A stretch of DNA of 64,000 nucleotides from Streptomyces ambofaciens ATCC 23877 (lineage in GTDB: Bacteria > Actinomycetota > Actinomycetes > Streptomycetales > Streptomycetaceae). Within the stretch, counting starts at the first letter, position 1, and every line of letters starts with the position of its first letter. Below are positions 1 through 8,167 of this stretch, one piece after another. The notes beneath the pieces are model-generated. The model was not told the origin of the DNA. It saw only the letters and a program-made list of their open reading frames with translations, and searched no databases. A program made the position numbers and the translations under genes. The stretch spans positions 434,001-498,000 of the forward strand of contig NZ_CP012382.1 in the NCBI RefSeq assembly GCF_001267885.1, read 5' to 3'.

Positions 1-34
1 CGCCGCTCCGCAGCGTTCGGCAGGAGGGATGATC

Positions 35-1210
35 ATGTCCGCGCGCCTGATTGTCTGTTGCGACGGAACGTGGAACTTCGCGGACCAGCCGAGCAAGACG
101 AACGTAGCCAAAGTAGCTCTCTCCGTGCGTGCCGGGTCCGCCGCCGGCAAGGAACAACGCGTCTACTACCACAGCGGAGTCGGCACCCACCGGCGTGAGC
201 GCCTGCGCGGCGGCGCGTTCGGCGTGGGACTCTCGCAGAACATCGTGGACGCCTACCGGTTCCTCGTCGAGACGTACGAGCCCGACGACGAACTGTTCCT
301 CTTCGGTTTCAGCCGCGGTGCCTTCACCGTCCGCAGCCTCGCCGGGCTGATACGCAACAGCGGCATCCTGCGCCGGGACCACGCCGACCGCATCCCGGAC
401 GCCTGGGCCCTGTACCGCGACCGCATCGAGCAACCGAACGGAGCGGCCGCCACGTTGTTCCGGCGTTCCTACGCGCACGAGACGGACATCGGCTTCGTCG
501 GGGTGTGGGACACCGTCGGCGCCCTGGGCATCCCGGCCCCGAGCACGGCATGGCTGCAGCCGGCGGCACGCCGCTTCAACCGCCGATGGGCGTTCCACAA
601 CACCGAGCTGAGCAGTCGGATCAAGGCGGCGTTCCACGCGCTGGCCGCTGACGAGCAGCGCTCGGCGTTCCGGCCGGCGCTGTGGCACCAGCATCCCGAA
701 GCCGCAGCGCAGGGCCAGGAGCTGAAGCAGGTCTGGTTCGCCGGGGTCCACAGTGACGTCGGTGGCGGTTACGAGGAGACCGGGCTGTCGGACATCGCCC
801 TCCTGTGGATGGTGGACCACGCCCGCAGACACGGGCTGGAGTTCGACTCCGAAGCGCTCAGCACGACGGGGCCCCAGGTCATGCGACCTGAGGAAAGCAC
901 CGCCTTCCGCGTACGACCGGACGGGGCGGGCCCTCTTCACGTCTCCCGTACGGGCATGTACCGATTGTCCACACCCCTGCACCGGCCACTGGGGCAGGCG
1001 GTGAACGACAACGGCGAGCCCGACGGCAACGAATTCCTGGCGGTACCCGCCAAGGAGCGGTACGACCGTGACACGGGTTACCGGCCGCCGGAGCTGGAGC
1101 GATACCTGGGCAGGCAGGATCGAGTCCGGCTGGAGCCGGTCCTGATACCGGGCGTCCTCCCGGGACTGCCGCCCATGCATCCGCTCCGGCCCGGCTCACT
1201 GTCCAAGTGA
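35..1210 (+). CDS. DUF2235 alpha/beta hydrolase (Tle1-like catalytic fold)
   Basis: Predicted serine hydrolase of the DUF2235 family, whose best-known members are the Tle1 phospholipases of type VI secretion; the substrate here is unknown. The nucleophile elbow GFSRGAF puts the catalytic serine near residue 93, the N-terminus has the family signature CCDGTWN, and a VHSDVGGGY block near residue 245 supplies the usual acid/His region. There is no signal peptide or membrane segment, so it is probably cytosolic. ATG at 35 is preferred over ATG at 29 because AGGAGG at 22-27 sits 7 nt before it but touches the earlier codon. It is convergent with the M23 gene, and a long hairpin lies between them. 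No secretion cluster is visible nearby. Confidence 0.85.
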   Translation: MSARLIVCCDGTWNFADQPSKTNVAKVALSVRAGSAAGKEQRVYYHSGVGTHRRERLRGGAFGVGLSQNIVDAYRFLVETYEPDDELFLFGFSRGAFTVRSLAGLIRNSGILRRDHADRIPDAWALYRDRIEQPNGAAATLFRRSYAHETDIGFVGVWDTVGALGIPAPSTAWLQPAARRFNRRWAFHNTELSSRIKAAFHALAADEQRSAFRPALWHQHPEAAAQGQELKQVWFAGVHSDVGGGYEETGLSDIALLWMVDHARRHGLEFDSEALSTTGPQVMRPEESTAFRVRPDGAGPLHVSRTGMYRLSTPLHRPLGQAVNDNGEPDGNEFLAVPAKERYDRDTGYRPPELERYLGRQDRVRLEPVLIPGVLPGLPPMHPLRPGSLSK

Positions 1211-1252
1211 GCACCGGCGGCACGCCGGGCCGATCACCAACGCGCCGCGAGC

Positions 1253-1324
1253 GCGCGGAAGTCCTGCGACTGCGCCCCACCGAGACCTTGGTCTCGGTGG
1301 GGCGCAGTCGCAGGACTTCCGCGC
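1253..1324. terminator. Long perfect inverted repeat, bidirectional terminator
   Basis: A perfect 35-bp inverted repeat (arms 1253-1287 and 1290-1324) has only TT between the arms. It lies 42 bp after the DUF2235 stop and 42 bp before the M23 stop, between convergent genes, so a bidirectional terminator is the simplest reading. A typical actinobacterial terminator stem is 10-20 bp, so this one is exceptionally long. Confidence 0.8.
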
Positions 1325-1340
1325 AGCCGGGCCGTCTCAG

Positions 1341-1376
1341 CCCATGGTTACCACGTCGCCCATGGCTACCACGTCG
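1341..1376. repeat. 18-bp tandem duplication over an M23 stop codon
   Basis: Two adjacent 18-bp units (1341-1358 and 1359-1376) begin CCCATGG and end CCACGTCG. They differ at one base (T/C at unit position 8). The last Trp codon and the TAG stop of the minus-strand M23 gene lie in the second unit. This looks like a recent slippage duplication at the gene end. Confidence 0.75.
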
Positions 1377-2019
1377 GTGTCACGTCGGAGCCGAAACCGC
1401 CACCGGCCGGACGCTTCTCGAAGTGGAGGTGGGGGCCGGTGGAGTTGCCGGTGGAACCCACCTCCCCGATCTTCTGGCCGGCCCTCACCGAACCCCGCTT
1501 CACGGTCTGCTCGGAGAGGTGGCAGTACCAGTAGTCGAACCCGCCGGCACGCAGCACCAGGAAGTTGCCGAAACTCCGGTCCTGTCCACTGCGGACCATG
1601 GAACCGCTCCGCACCGCGACACACGGGGTGCCGTTCGGGGCGGCGTAGTCCGCGCCGGTGTGGTAACCGAGGCTCCAGTGCGGCCCCTTCACCCGGTAGC
1701 GCGTCGAGATGCCGTGCCCCGGTACGGGAGATGCCACGCGCCCGCCGGAGGCCGACGGTGTCGGTGAGGCCGAGGGAACACGGAGCCGGTCCCAGGAGAG
1801 CTTGCCCGGGATGCCGTCCGCATCGTCTTCACGGAGGCCGATCTTGCTCTGCCAGGCGGCGTACGATTTCTGGTCGGCTTCCGTCCACACGGGTCCCGGG
1901 CCGGTCTTGTACTTGCCGCACCCTTCCGCCACCAGCCGCTTGCCCATCGAGGCGATCACGGCACTGTGCTGCCCCTTGTGGAAGAACGTCGCTCCTGGGA
2001 ATGGCGCCAACGCAGGCAT
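1366..2019 (-). CDS. M23 (LytM-type) metallopeptidase with wall-binding module
   Basis: Predicted zinc endopeptidase that cuts peptidoglycan cross-bridges. The C-terminal LytM domain has both zinc motifs: HTGAD (His120, Asp124) and HLHFE (His197, His199). The first 80 residues form a module starting PFPGATFFHKG and ending DADGIPGKLSWDRL that recurs at the C-terminus of the amidase gene just upstream, so it probably binds the wall or substrate. A short Ser/Pro linker joins the parts. ATG at 2019 is chosen over 2040 because a GGAGAG-type site lies a few bases before it. No signal peptide is visible, as in phage endolysins, so export would need another route or lysis. 217 residues. Confidence 0.85.
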   Translation of the reverse strand: MPALAPFPGATFFHKGQHSAVIASMGKRLVAEGCGKYKTGPGPVWTEADQKSYAAWQSKIGLREDDADGIPGKLSWDRLRVPSASPTPSASGGRVASPVPGHGISTRYRVKGPHWSLGYHTGADYAAPNGTPCVAVRSGSMVRSGQDRSFGNFLVLRAGGFDYWYCHLSEQTVKRGSVRAGQKIGEVGSTGNSTGPHLHFEKRPAGGGFGSDVTPTW

Positions 2020-2061
2020 GGCCCTCTCTCCTTTCCTCATGACCCCCTCAAAGCACCCGGC

Positions 2062-2298
2062 TCACGACCCGAGTTGCCCTGCGGTACGTGAGGTGCCGGC
2101 GCACCGAAATACGCAGGAGAGGTCGGTCCTGTGGCCCTTGGGGACGTCCAGGAGGCCGTCGGCCCGGTGCTTGCGGACCGGCCGGTCATCTTCCCCCACT
2201 TCCACCATGCGCCCGGACGGGGACCCGTGCAAACCCAGGAACGTGCTGATGAGCGAGTTCTGACGACCGGTCCGGCAGTGCTCGCGCAGGCCTTCCAC
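2062..2298 (-). CDS. Possible small ORF or gene remnant, unknown
   Basis: A 78-codon minus-strand frame fills the gap between the amidase stop and the M23 start. Its codons have mostly G or C in third position, which suggests present or past coding. The GTG start is only one of several options, no good ribosome site precedes it, and the frame runs back into the end of the amidase gene. The product (VEGLREHCRTGRQNSLI at the start, two Cys near the C-terminus) matches nothing I recognise. It may be the tail of a deleted gene. Confidence 0.3.
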   Translation of the reverse strand: MEGLREHCRTGRQNSLISTFLGLHGSPSGRMVEVGEDDRPVRKHRADGLLDVPKGHRTDLSCVFRCAGTSRTAGQLGS

Positions 2299-2314
2299 GG
2301 CGTACCGGACGGCT

Positions 2315-3184
2315 TCAGGAACGGGGCACTTCGAGCCGCTCCCAGCTGAACCTCCCGGGGATACCGTCGGCCTCGCTGTCCTGGAAGCCAAGCTTCTGCT
2401 GCCAGGCGGTGTACGACCTGACGTCGCCCGCGCCCCACACGTCGATCCCGGTACCGCTCGCGTAGCGGTCGCAGTCCACGGCGACCAACCGACCGTGCAT
2501 GCCCGCGATGACGGGTGATCTGCGTCCCGCCTGGAAGAACGACGCACCGGGGAACGGCTCGAACAGCGGCTCGGACGGGGACGGCTCCCCCGGCCGGGGG
2601 GCGAACGAGGGCCAGGAACCGGGATCGACGTGGTTGTTCTCCGGTACCTGGCCGTGGGCGTACCACCCGCCTCGCGTCCGCCAGGTGTCGGCCGGGCAGG
2701 TGTTGCGGGACAGGGAGGTCGGGCGGCCCATGGGCCAGACGTCCGGTACGCCCCAGGAGCTGATCCAGGAGTGAAGATCTGCCCAGCCCTTGCAAGGGGT
2801 GTCGACCAGCCTCGCGAACACCTCCCCCTCGACGCGGCAGTGCGGGAAGAACAGGGCCTCGATCTGGATGACGACCTTGCCGGCCCGGTTGGTACGCGTG
2901 CCGCCGGCCGCGTCGAACAGGGCCTTGCTGCGGGAGGTGGCGGGCAGGAACTGGGCGAACGCTCCGGTGAAGGGATCCCAGAGAACGTGCGGTGCCCGGC
3001 TCTTGCCGCCGCCGGTGAAGAAGCCCTTGAGATTGGCGAAGGGGACCAGGTCCAGCGGAGCGGCGGCGGTGGCCTCCCTGTCCGCCGTGATGTGCGCGAT
3101 CGCCCTGGCCGGGAACTCCGCGTCACACGGCGCGTGGTCCCCTACGTCAGCTCTGAGTGCCTGGGGCATCCATGGAGTGGGCAC
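2315..3184 (-). CDS. N-acetylmuramoyl-L-alanine amidase-like lysin
   Basis: Probable zinc amidase cleaving the MurNAc-L-Ala bond of peptidoglycan. The N-terminal 190 residues end with GWYAHGQVPENNHVDPG, the recognisable end of the Amidase_2 fold that carries zinc-site residues, and an early His in APHVLW could be another ligand. The C-terminal 80 residues (PFPGASFFQAG to IPGRFSWERL) are the same wall-binding module found at the N-terminus of the M23 gene. GTG at 3184 is preferred because GGAAGGA lies 6 nt upstream; the frame stays open to 3478, so a longer form is possible. No signal peptide is apparent. It lies upstream of the M23 gene on the same strand and is probably functionally paired with it. 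Confidence 0.7.
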   Translation of the reverse strand: MPTPWMPQALRADVGDHAPCDAEFPARAIAHITADREATAAAPLDLVPFANLKGFFTGGGKSRAPHVLWDPFTGAFAQFLPATSRSKALFDAAGGTRTNRAGKVVIQIEALFFPHCRVEGEVFARLVDTPCKGWADLHSWISSWGVPDVWPMGRPTSLSRNTCPADTWRTRGGWYAHGQVPENNHVDPGSWPSFAPRPGEPSPSEPLFEPFPGASFFQAGRRSPVIAGMHGRLVAVDCDRYASGTGIDVWGAGDVRSYTAWQQKLGFQDSEADGIPGRFSWERLEVPRS

Positions 3185-3605
3185 GGTGGATCCTTCCCTC
3201 TTCGCCGCAGGGGATCGTGTCGCCTGCGGAGTGGGACCGGAGGAGGCAGCGAGTGCCGCGGGAACCACTGTCCGCGCGGCCGGTACTCCCCCGTTCTTCC
3301 ACGATGCGTCCGTCGGCAGGCTCCGGCAAACCGTGGGAGCGTCGCGAGGGGGCGATTGTCGACTGCCCTGCCACATAAAGAAGTTGGCCTCCCGACGGGA
3401 CCAGTGGAACCGTTCGGGACCGTATCCTGGCGGGCCGGAACAGCTTCCTTTGCGGGGCCCGGTCCGAAGCGCCTTCACGTTTGCCGCCCTCTGGTCGGCG
3501 TCGTAGCGTTGTGTGTAAAGGACCTGAAGTTGCCGTGGTCCGTCGTGTCAGCGCGCAGTCGGGGTGCGCGGGAACAGCACGGCGCCAAGCGTGTCTGGAA
3601 CCATC
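3185..3605. other. Intergenic region between divergent genes
   Basis: 421 bp between the amidase start (minus) and the Tat-secreted protein start (plus). It must hold both promoters. On the minus strand the amidase frame remains open to 3478 but has an atypical composition and no clear start signal. I see no further gene, repeat or convincing operator. Confidence 0.5.
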
Positions 3606-5057
3606 ATGGCCAGAATTTCTCGGCGACACCTCCTTCGCATGGCCGGCGCTTCCGTTGTGGCAGCGACACTCGCCCTGCCCGTAGGGACGGCGGCGGCCGC
3701 GGCAGAGCCCCGGAGCCTGCCCGGCGGCAGCGCCGCAGCGCCGCGGAGCACGGATCCGCCGCCCTCCCCCTCGTCGACACCGAGTGAACCGGACGACCCC
3801 ACGACGCCCCCACCACCGGACACCACGACGCCGTCGGAGCCGAGCGAACCGACGGAGCCGACAGGACCCGATTCCGCCACGCCCGGTGAGACCACCGAGA
3901 ACTCCCCGCCGCCGGACACCGACGCCACGGACGGACGGACGTCCGCGCCTCCGCCCGAACAGGAAGCCGGCATCGACGAAGCCTCGACGAACCTGGAGCA
4001 GGTGAGAGAACACGTCCCCGAGGAACTCAGGTCCACCGTGGACAGGCTCATCACGCTCATCTCCACGGTGCAGAGTCCGGAGACCTCACCGCAGGACAGG
4101 CAGGGCGTCATCGAGAGCACGGAGCACCTGACCACCGCGCTGGCAGCGATCAACGACCCGCAGACGCCGCCCGAACTGCGCAAGGAGCTGACCTCCGTCG
4201 TGAAGCAGGTGACCTCGACGCTGGGGACGGTCAGCGATCCGGACGCACCGGCCGAGGAACGGTCCATGCTCATCCTGGTGGTCAGACGCTCCACGTCCAC
4301 ACTCCCGCTGATCTGCGCCCCCGGCACGCCACAGGAACTGCGGGCGAAGATGATCGCCGGCATGAAGGAGGGAGCCTTCGCCGCGGAGCACAGCGCGGGT
4401 GGCGAATCGGCTCACTCACCGGACAGGAGCGGGGCGTCGTCGCAGGAGACGACCGTGGAACAAACGCTTGCGCGGAAGAGCGGCTCTGACCAGATCACTC
4501 AGGACGAGCGGACACCACCGGAGGAACGCGAGCGGCTCGTCACCGTCACCCAGCAGGTCAGCGCCTTGCTGAAGAAGATCAGCGATCCTGAGACCTCGTC
4601 GGAGGAGCGGTCCGAAGCGACCAAGGAACTGGATGACAGGACCGCTCGCATGAAGGATCAGCAGGAGCAGTCCGCCTCCGCCCAGGACCGCCCGGAGGAG
4701 TCCCTCGGCAAGGCCGCCGCGGTCTGCACCAGTGCCATATTCGAGTCCACCTCCGAGTCCGCTCTCGCTCGGGGGCTGGAGAGGCTGGTTCCCCCGGAGT
4801 GGGAAGGAGAGGGCGTCAAGGACTTCTGGAAGGCGCAGGAGAAGACCGACGACAAGCTCGAGGTCCTCGCCCAGTTGCGCAACAACGAGAACACCCGCGG
4901 GCCGTTCGAAGTCGTTCCGCTCATCACCGAGCTCGCCGAACTCGTCCCGCACGACGAACTGTTCGGAAGCCTGGGAGGCTCCGCCCTGTCCTGCAAACAG
5001 ACCGCAACGTACCTCGAGGAGAAGTTCGGCGTCACCGTGGGAACCTGGCTCACCTGA
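3606..5057 (+). CDS. Tat-exported Pro/Thr-rich helical repeat protein, unknown
   Basis: Secreted protein of unknown function. ATG at 3606 opens directly on a twin-arginine signal (SRRHLLRM, then a hydrophobic stretch and an Ala-rich cleavage region near residue 33). Residues about 40-120 are a Pro/Thr/Ser/Asp-rich linker typical of exported wall-spanning segments. From about 120 there are degenerate repeats of roughly 27 residues (forms such as DPQTPPELRKELTSVVKQV and DPDAPAEERS), with another set after residue 290. They probably form short helices. The C-terminal 100 residues are non-repetitive with two cysteines. 483 residues. It ends inside a hairpin shared with the convergent membrane-protein gene. 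Confidence 0.75.
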   Translation: MARISRRHLLRMAGASVVAATLALPVGTAAAAAEPRSLPGGSAAAPRSTDPPPSPSSTPSEPDDPTTPPPPDTTTPSEPSEPTEPTGPDSATPGETTENSPPPDTDATDGRTSAPPPEQEAGIDEASTNLEQVREHVPEELRSTVDRLITLISTVQSPETSPQDRQGVIESTEHLTTALAAINDPQTPPELRKELTSVVKQVTSTLGTVSDPDAPAEERSMLILVVRRSTSTLPLICAPGTPQELRAKMIAGMKEGAFAAEHSAGGESAHSPDRSGASSQETTVEQTLARKSGSDQITQDERTPPEERERLVTVTQQVSALLKKISDPETSSEERSEATKELDDRTARMKDQQEQSASAQDRPEESLGKAAAVCTSAIFESTSESALARGLERLVPPEWEGEGVKDFWKAQEKTDDKLEVLAQLRNNENTRGPFEVVPLITELAELVPHDELFGSLGGSALSCKQTATYLEEKFGVTVGTWLT

Positions 5058-5076
5058 CCGGCACGCGACCGGTCAG
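5054..5076. terminator. Compact shared terminator holding both stop codons
   Basis: An 8-bp perfect stem (CTGACCGG at 5054-5061 and CCGGTCAG at 5069-5076) with a 7-nt loop. The TGA of the plus-strand gene (5055-5057) lies in the left arm and the TGA of the minus-strand gene (5073-5075) in the right arm. The convergent genes are thus separated by only 15 bp. Confidence 0.6.
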
Positions 5077-6527
5077 ACCCCGGCGGACTGCAACAGCTCC
5101 GCCACGGAGATCTCCGAGTCCACCCGGGCCCTGGCGGCTCCGTACCTCTCCAGCTCCCGCCTCTCCTCCCCGTAGTCGCCCACTCCGGAGAAATTGAACG
5201 GAAAGGACGAGATCGAAGAGATGAATCTGCCCCCCGGTGACCAGACGGCTGTCACATAGCGAGGTTTGCGCGTCACATTGATGAGATTGTTGTTGTGCCG
5301 CACCCTTCCGCGGTAAATGAGTTGCCCACCGCATACGGCCGGTTCGCAGTAGTAGCGCCTGTCCCGTTCGTTCCACGAAGGGTGAGGCGACCTGAATTCC
5401 TCGACGTCGAGCTTCCCGCGGTCCTTCCTCATGTAGGAGATCTGCACTTCCACACTCACGGTGTCGTACCCGACATCCTCGGGAAGCTGGAACACTCGCT
5501 TCAGGGAATGCTCCTGGCCGACGTCGAGCGAGTTACCGGACTCGTAGAACCTGCCGCTGCTGACGGTGAAGTACCTGAGCTGGTCGACATACAGTTCAGC
5601 CTCCCCCTCGCGTGCTCCCTGTTTTCCCACGCTCTGCCGCCATTCCGTCATCAGCCCCTTCTCCTCCGTCGAATACAGGGCAACCCTGCCGCGTACCGTG
5701 TAGAGGTCATTGATGATGTACACCGGGATTCCTCCGGTGTTCTTCATGCGCAAAGTCAGCGGGACGTGCACGAAAGGGAGGTTCTCGTCCTTCCAGGCTT
5801 TCCCGAATTCCGCATTCAAGGTGAAGTGCATCGGGGCGGCCGCGGGCTGGTACATGGTCGAGTAGGCGAGGCTGACAGCCGTCAGGAGGGCCGTGGCGAC
5901 CACCCCGGCCGCGAATCTTTTGGGCTGGGGAACTCCCTGCCACGACTTCTGGCGCACGAGCAGGCAGAGCGCCCACAGGGACCAGCACACGGCGGGCAGA
6001 TACACCAGCAGATGACGCGTGTACTCCCTCTCCTCGAACCAGAGCAGCAACAGGAGGCCGTCCGTGGCCAGGGCGACGATCGCCCCCAGCAGGACGACCG
6101 CCCCCGAGGCCTTGAACTGCCGCCTGCCCCAGTAGTCGACTGCCGCGACGGCCGCAGCTCCCAGCACGACCCCGGAGAGGACGAACAGGACTCCGGTGAT
6201 GCGTTGCGCGAAGGTCAGCGCACCCGACGCGTCCGGCCAGCCGATGACCACGTTGAGCACCATGGAGACCAGCAGCCCGACCACCATGAGGGCCATGACC
6301 GAGCGTCTTCTCCAGGCACGGTCCGGCCAGACGTCGCTGTCACCCCCGCGCCAGCACAGGGAGGACCGGTCCGTCAGATCCATGTCCTTCGGGTAACCGA
6401 GGCGCCCGAGCACCGTACGCAGCTCGGACGGGGACCAGGCGCTGCCGACCTCGACGCCACCGACGGTGATACGACGAAGGCCACGGTCGTCCGGCGGTTC
6501 CACGACGACCCAGGGACGGATGCTCAT
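5073..6527 (-). CDS. Polytopic membrane protein with large C-terminal domain, unknown
   Basis: The first 75 residues are soluble. They are followed by about six hydrophobic segments (roughly residues 78-255, for example VMALMVVGLLVSMVLNVVIG) and then a hydrophilic C-terminal domain of about 230 residues with many Tyr and Arg. The topology suggests a cytoplasmic N-terminus and an exposed sensor or binding domain. I do not recognise the family. The region is less GC-rich than its neighbours, a possible sign of transfer. ATG at 6527 and GTG at 6533 are both possible and neither has a good ribosome site, so translation may be leaderless. Confidence 0.65.
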   Translation of the reverse strand: MSIRPWVVVEPPDDRGLRRITVGGVEVGSAWSPSELRTVLGRLGYPKDMDLTDRSSLCWRGGDSDVWPDRAWRRRSVMALMVVGLLVSMVLNVVIGWPDASGALTFAQRITGVLFVLSGVVLGAAAVAAVDYWGRRQFKASGAVVLLGAIVALATDGLLLLLWFEEREYTRHLLVYLPAVCWSLWALCLLVRQKSWQGVPQPKRFAAGVVATALLTAVSLAYSTMYQPAAAPMHFTLNAEFGKAWKDENLPFVHVPLTLRMKNTGGIPVYIINDLYTVRGRVALYSTEEKGLMTEWRQSVGKQGAREGEAELYVDQLRYFTVSSGRFYESGNSLDVGQEHSLKRVFQLPEDVGYDTVSVEVQISYMRKDRGKLDVEEFRSPHPSWNERDRRYYCEPAVCGGQLIYRGRVRHNNNLINVTRKPRYVTAVWSPGGRFISSISSFPFNFSGVGDYGEERRELERYGAARARVDSEISVAELLQSAGV

Positions 6528-6607
6528 GATCACAGAATCGAACCTGCGTGGGTTCCGTGCACGCGGGGCTACCCCGTTCGCCCTCCCCCCTCACGGGCGA
6601 CAACCAC

Positions 6608-7327
6608 TCACGCAGTGGACTGCGCGGCCTCGTCGATCAGCCGGGCGACGTCGCCGGGACGCGAGACGCCGACCGCGTGGGAGGCCGGCACGCTCACGAC
6701 GGTGGCCTGCGCGCGCTCGGCCATGAAGACCTGCGCCTGCGGCGGGATGTTCCGGTCCTCGGTGGCCACCAGCACCCACGAGGGGATGGTCCTCCACGCG
6801 GGAGCGCCGGACCCCTCGCCCAGCGCCACATCGGTGACGGGCCGCTGGGTCACCGCCATGGCGGCGGCGATGGCCTCGGGGACGTCGGCGGCGAACTGGC
6901 GGTGGAACTTCTCGGCCTCGATGTAGAGATCCACGACCTGGTTCCCGTCCGCCAGCGTCACCGGGACCGGACGGAGCGCCTCACCGAGCGTGCTGCCCGG
7001 GAACCTGCCGGCCAGTGCGAGCGCGCTCTCGCCCTCGTCCGGCACGAAGGCCGCGACGTAGACGAGTGCTTTGACCTGGTCGAGTCCCCTGGCCGCGTTG
7101 CTGATGACCGCGCCGCCGTAGGAGTGACCGGCCAGGACCACCGGACCGTCGACGGAAGCCACGAGCTGCCGGACGTAGTCGGCGTCGGTGGACAGGCCCC
7201 GCAAGGGGTTGGCGGCCGCCACCACGGTGTAGCCGTGGGTCCGGAGCTCTTCCACGACACCGTTCCAGCTGGAGGAGTCCGCGAAGGCGCCGTGGACGAG
7301 AACGACGGTCGGCTTGTGTGCGTTCAT
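6608..7327 (-). CDS. Alpha/beta hydrolase (cytosolic paralogue)
   Basis: Alpha/beta hydrolase of the esterase/methylesterase-like type, 239 residues. It begins PTVVLVHGAFADSSSW (oxyanion loop), has nucleophile Ser69 in GHSYGG, and a C-terminal PASHAVGVSRP that supplies the catalytic His. It closely parallels the exported hydrolase at 25624-26466, sharing ANPLRGLSTDA and GGAVISNAARG, so the two are duplicates with different locations. AGAAGG lies 8 nt before the ATG. It is downstream of a broken hydrolase gene on the same strand, and the promoter-like site at 8026-8052 could read through both, although a hairpin lies between. Confidence 0.85.
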   Translation of the reverse strand: MNAHKPTVVLVHGAFADSSSWNGVVEELRTHGYTVVAAANPLRGLSTDADYVRQLVASVDGPVVLAGHSYGGAVISNAARGLDQVKALVYVAAFVPDEGESALALAGRFPGSTLGEALRPVPVTLADGNQVVDLYIEAEKFHRQFAADVPEAIAAAMAVTQRPVTDVALGEGSGAPAWRTIPSWVLVATEDRNIPPQAQVFMAERAQATVVSVPASHAVGVSRPGDVARLIDEAAQSTA

Positions 7328-7360
7328 GAGAATGACCTTCTGTTCAGCAGTGTTCTTCGT

Positions 7361-7384
7361 CCGGGGAGCCTGGACGCTCCCCGG
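7361..7384 (-). terminator. Hairpin between pseudogene and hydrolase
   Basis: Perfect 9-bp stem (CCGGGGAGC at 7361-7369, complement at 7376-7384) with a 6-nt loop. It lies just after the end of the broken hydrolase gene and before the next same-strand gene. No T-run follows on either side. Confidence 0.55.
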
Positions 7385-7420
7385 TACTCGTAAGGGATGC
7401 GATTGCCTGGTCCCGGCGTG

Positions 7421-7974
7421 TCAGTCGGTGCCCAGCGCTTGGCGCAGAACGTGGACGGCCTGCTCCACGGCCGCGCTCGATGCCCGGGTCTCGCGGACCG
7501 GGTTCAGCATCATGAAGTCGTGCAGCGTGGCGTTGTAGCGAACGCTCATGGTCCCGTGCTCACGACCCACCGGGCGGTGGCGTAGGCCTGTTCGACGGCG
7601 ACGGGGTACTTCGCCTCCGGAGAGCGGTCGTACTCCACGAACACCAGAGCCGCGTCCGCGCCCACGGCGAGCTCACGCACCAGACGGTCGTGGGTGCCGG
7701 CGTTTCCCAGGATCCAGCCGCCGCCGTGGACGTAGAGGATCACGGGCAGGACGCCCGTGCTGCCGGCCGGCCTGACGATGCGCACCGTCACATCGCCGAC
7801 CTCGGCGGGAACGGTCGTCCACTTCTCGTCGACGGCGAGCTTCTCCACGGGTTGTGCCTGCACGTCGTCGAGCAGTTTGCGGGCGCCGTCGACGCCCAGT
7901 TCGTACAGCAGGGGCGGTGTCGCCGTCGCGTCGGCGAAGGACTGGGCGGCGGGCTCGAGAACGATGTCGCTCAC
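7421..7974 (-). pseudogene. HSL-type alpha/beta hydrolase broken by internal deletion
   Basis: The first 142 codons (7974 to 7546, GTG start, GGAGGAG 7 nt upstream) encode the N-terminus of a hormone-sensitive-lipase-like hydrolase, including the oxyanion HGGGW. Reading then hits TGA. A second frame beginning at the overlapping ATG (7549) encodes RYNATLHDFMMLNP and a terminal helix to 7421, which is the normal C-terminus with the catalytic His. The central part of roughly 120-130 residues, including the GDSxGG serine and acid, is missing and the frame has shifted. The product cannot be an active esterase. A strong ECF41-like promoter remains upstream. Confidence 0.8.
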
Positions 7975-8025
7975 GGCGTGTCTCCTCCGGATCGTGCGGG
8001 TTTCTCAGGAGCTTGCGCCCCATAT

Positions 8026-8052
8026 GACCGGAGGAGGGGTCTTTGTGTGACA
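8026..8052 (-). promoter_or_regulatory. ECF41-type promoter upstream of broken hydrolase
   Basis: On the minus strand TGTCACA (8052-8046) is followed by 16 bases and GGTC (8029-8026), 52 bp before the GTG of the hydrolase pseudogene. This is one of eleven such sites in the window. The published ECF41 motif is TGTCACA with CGTC. Confidence 0.7.
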
Positions 8053-8167
8053 CCTACATGGAAAAGAAGGTACGAGGCCTGCCGAGTCGCACGCGCTTCC
8101 CGCGCGCCTTCTGCGCGGCAGCCCGGGACCACCGATCCGCCACCGAACCGCCCGTCCGCGGCCCGGG

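Noticed and set aside
5250..5270. TGTCACA string with CGTC nearby
   Set aside because: It lies inside a coding gene, the spacing is 14 rather than 16, and no gene follows on that strand.
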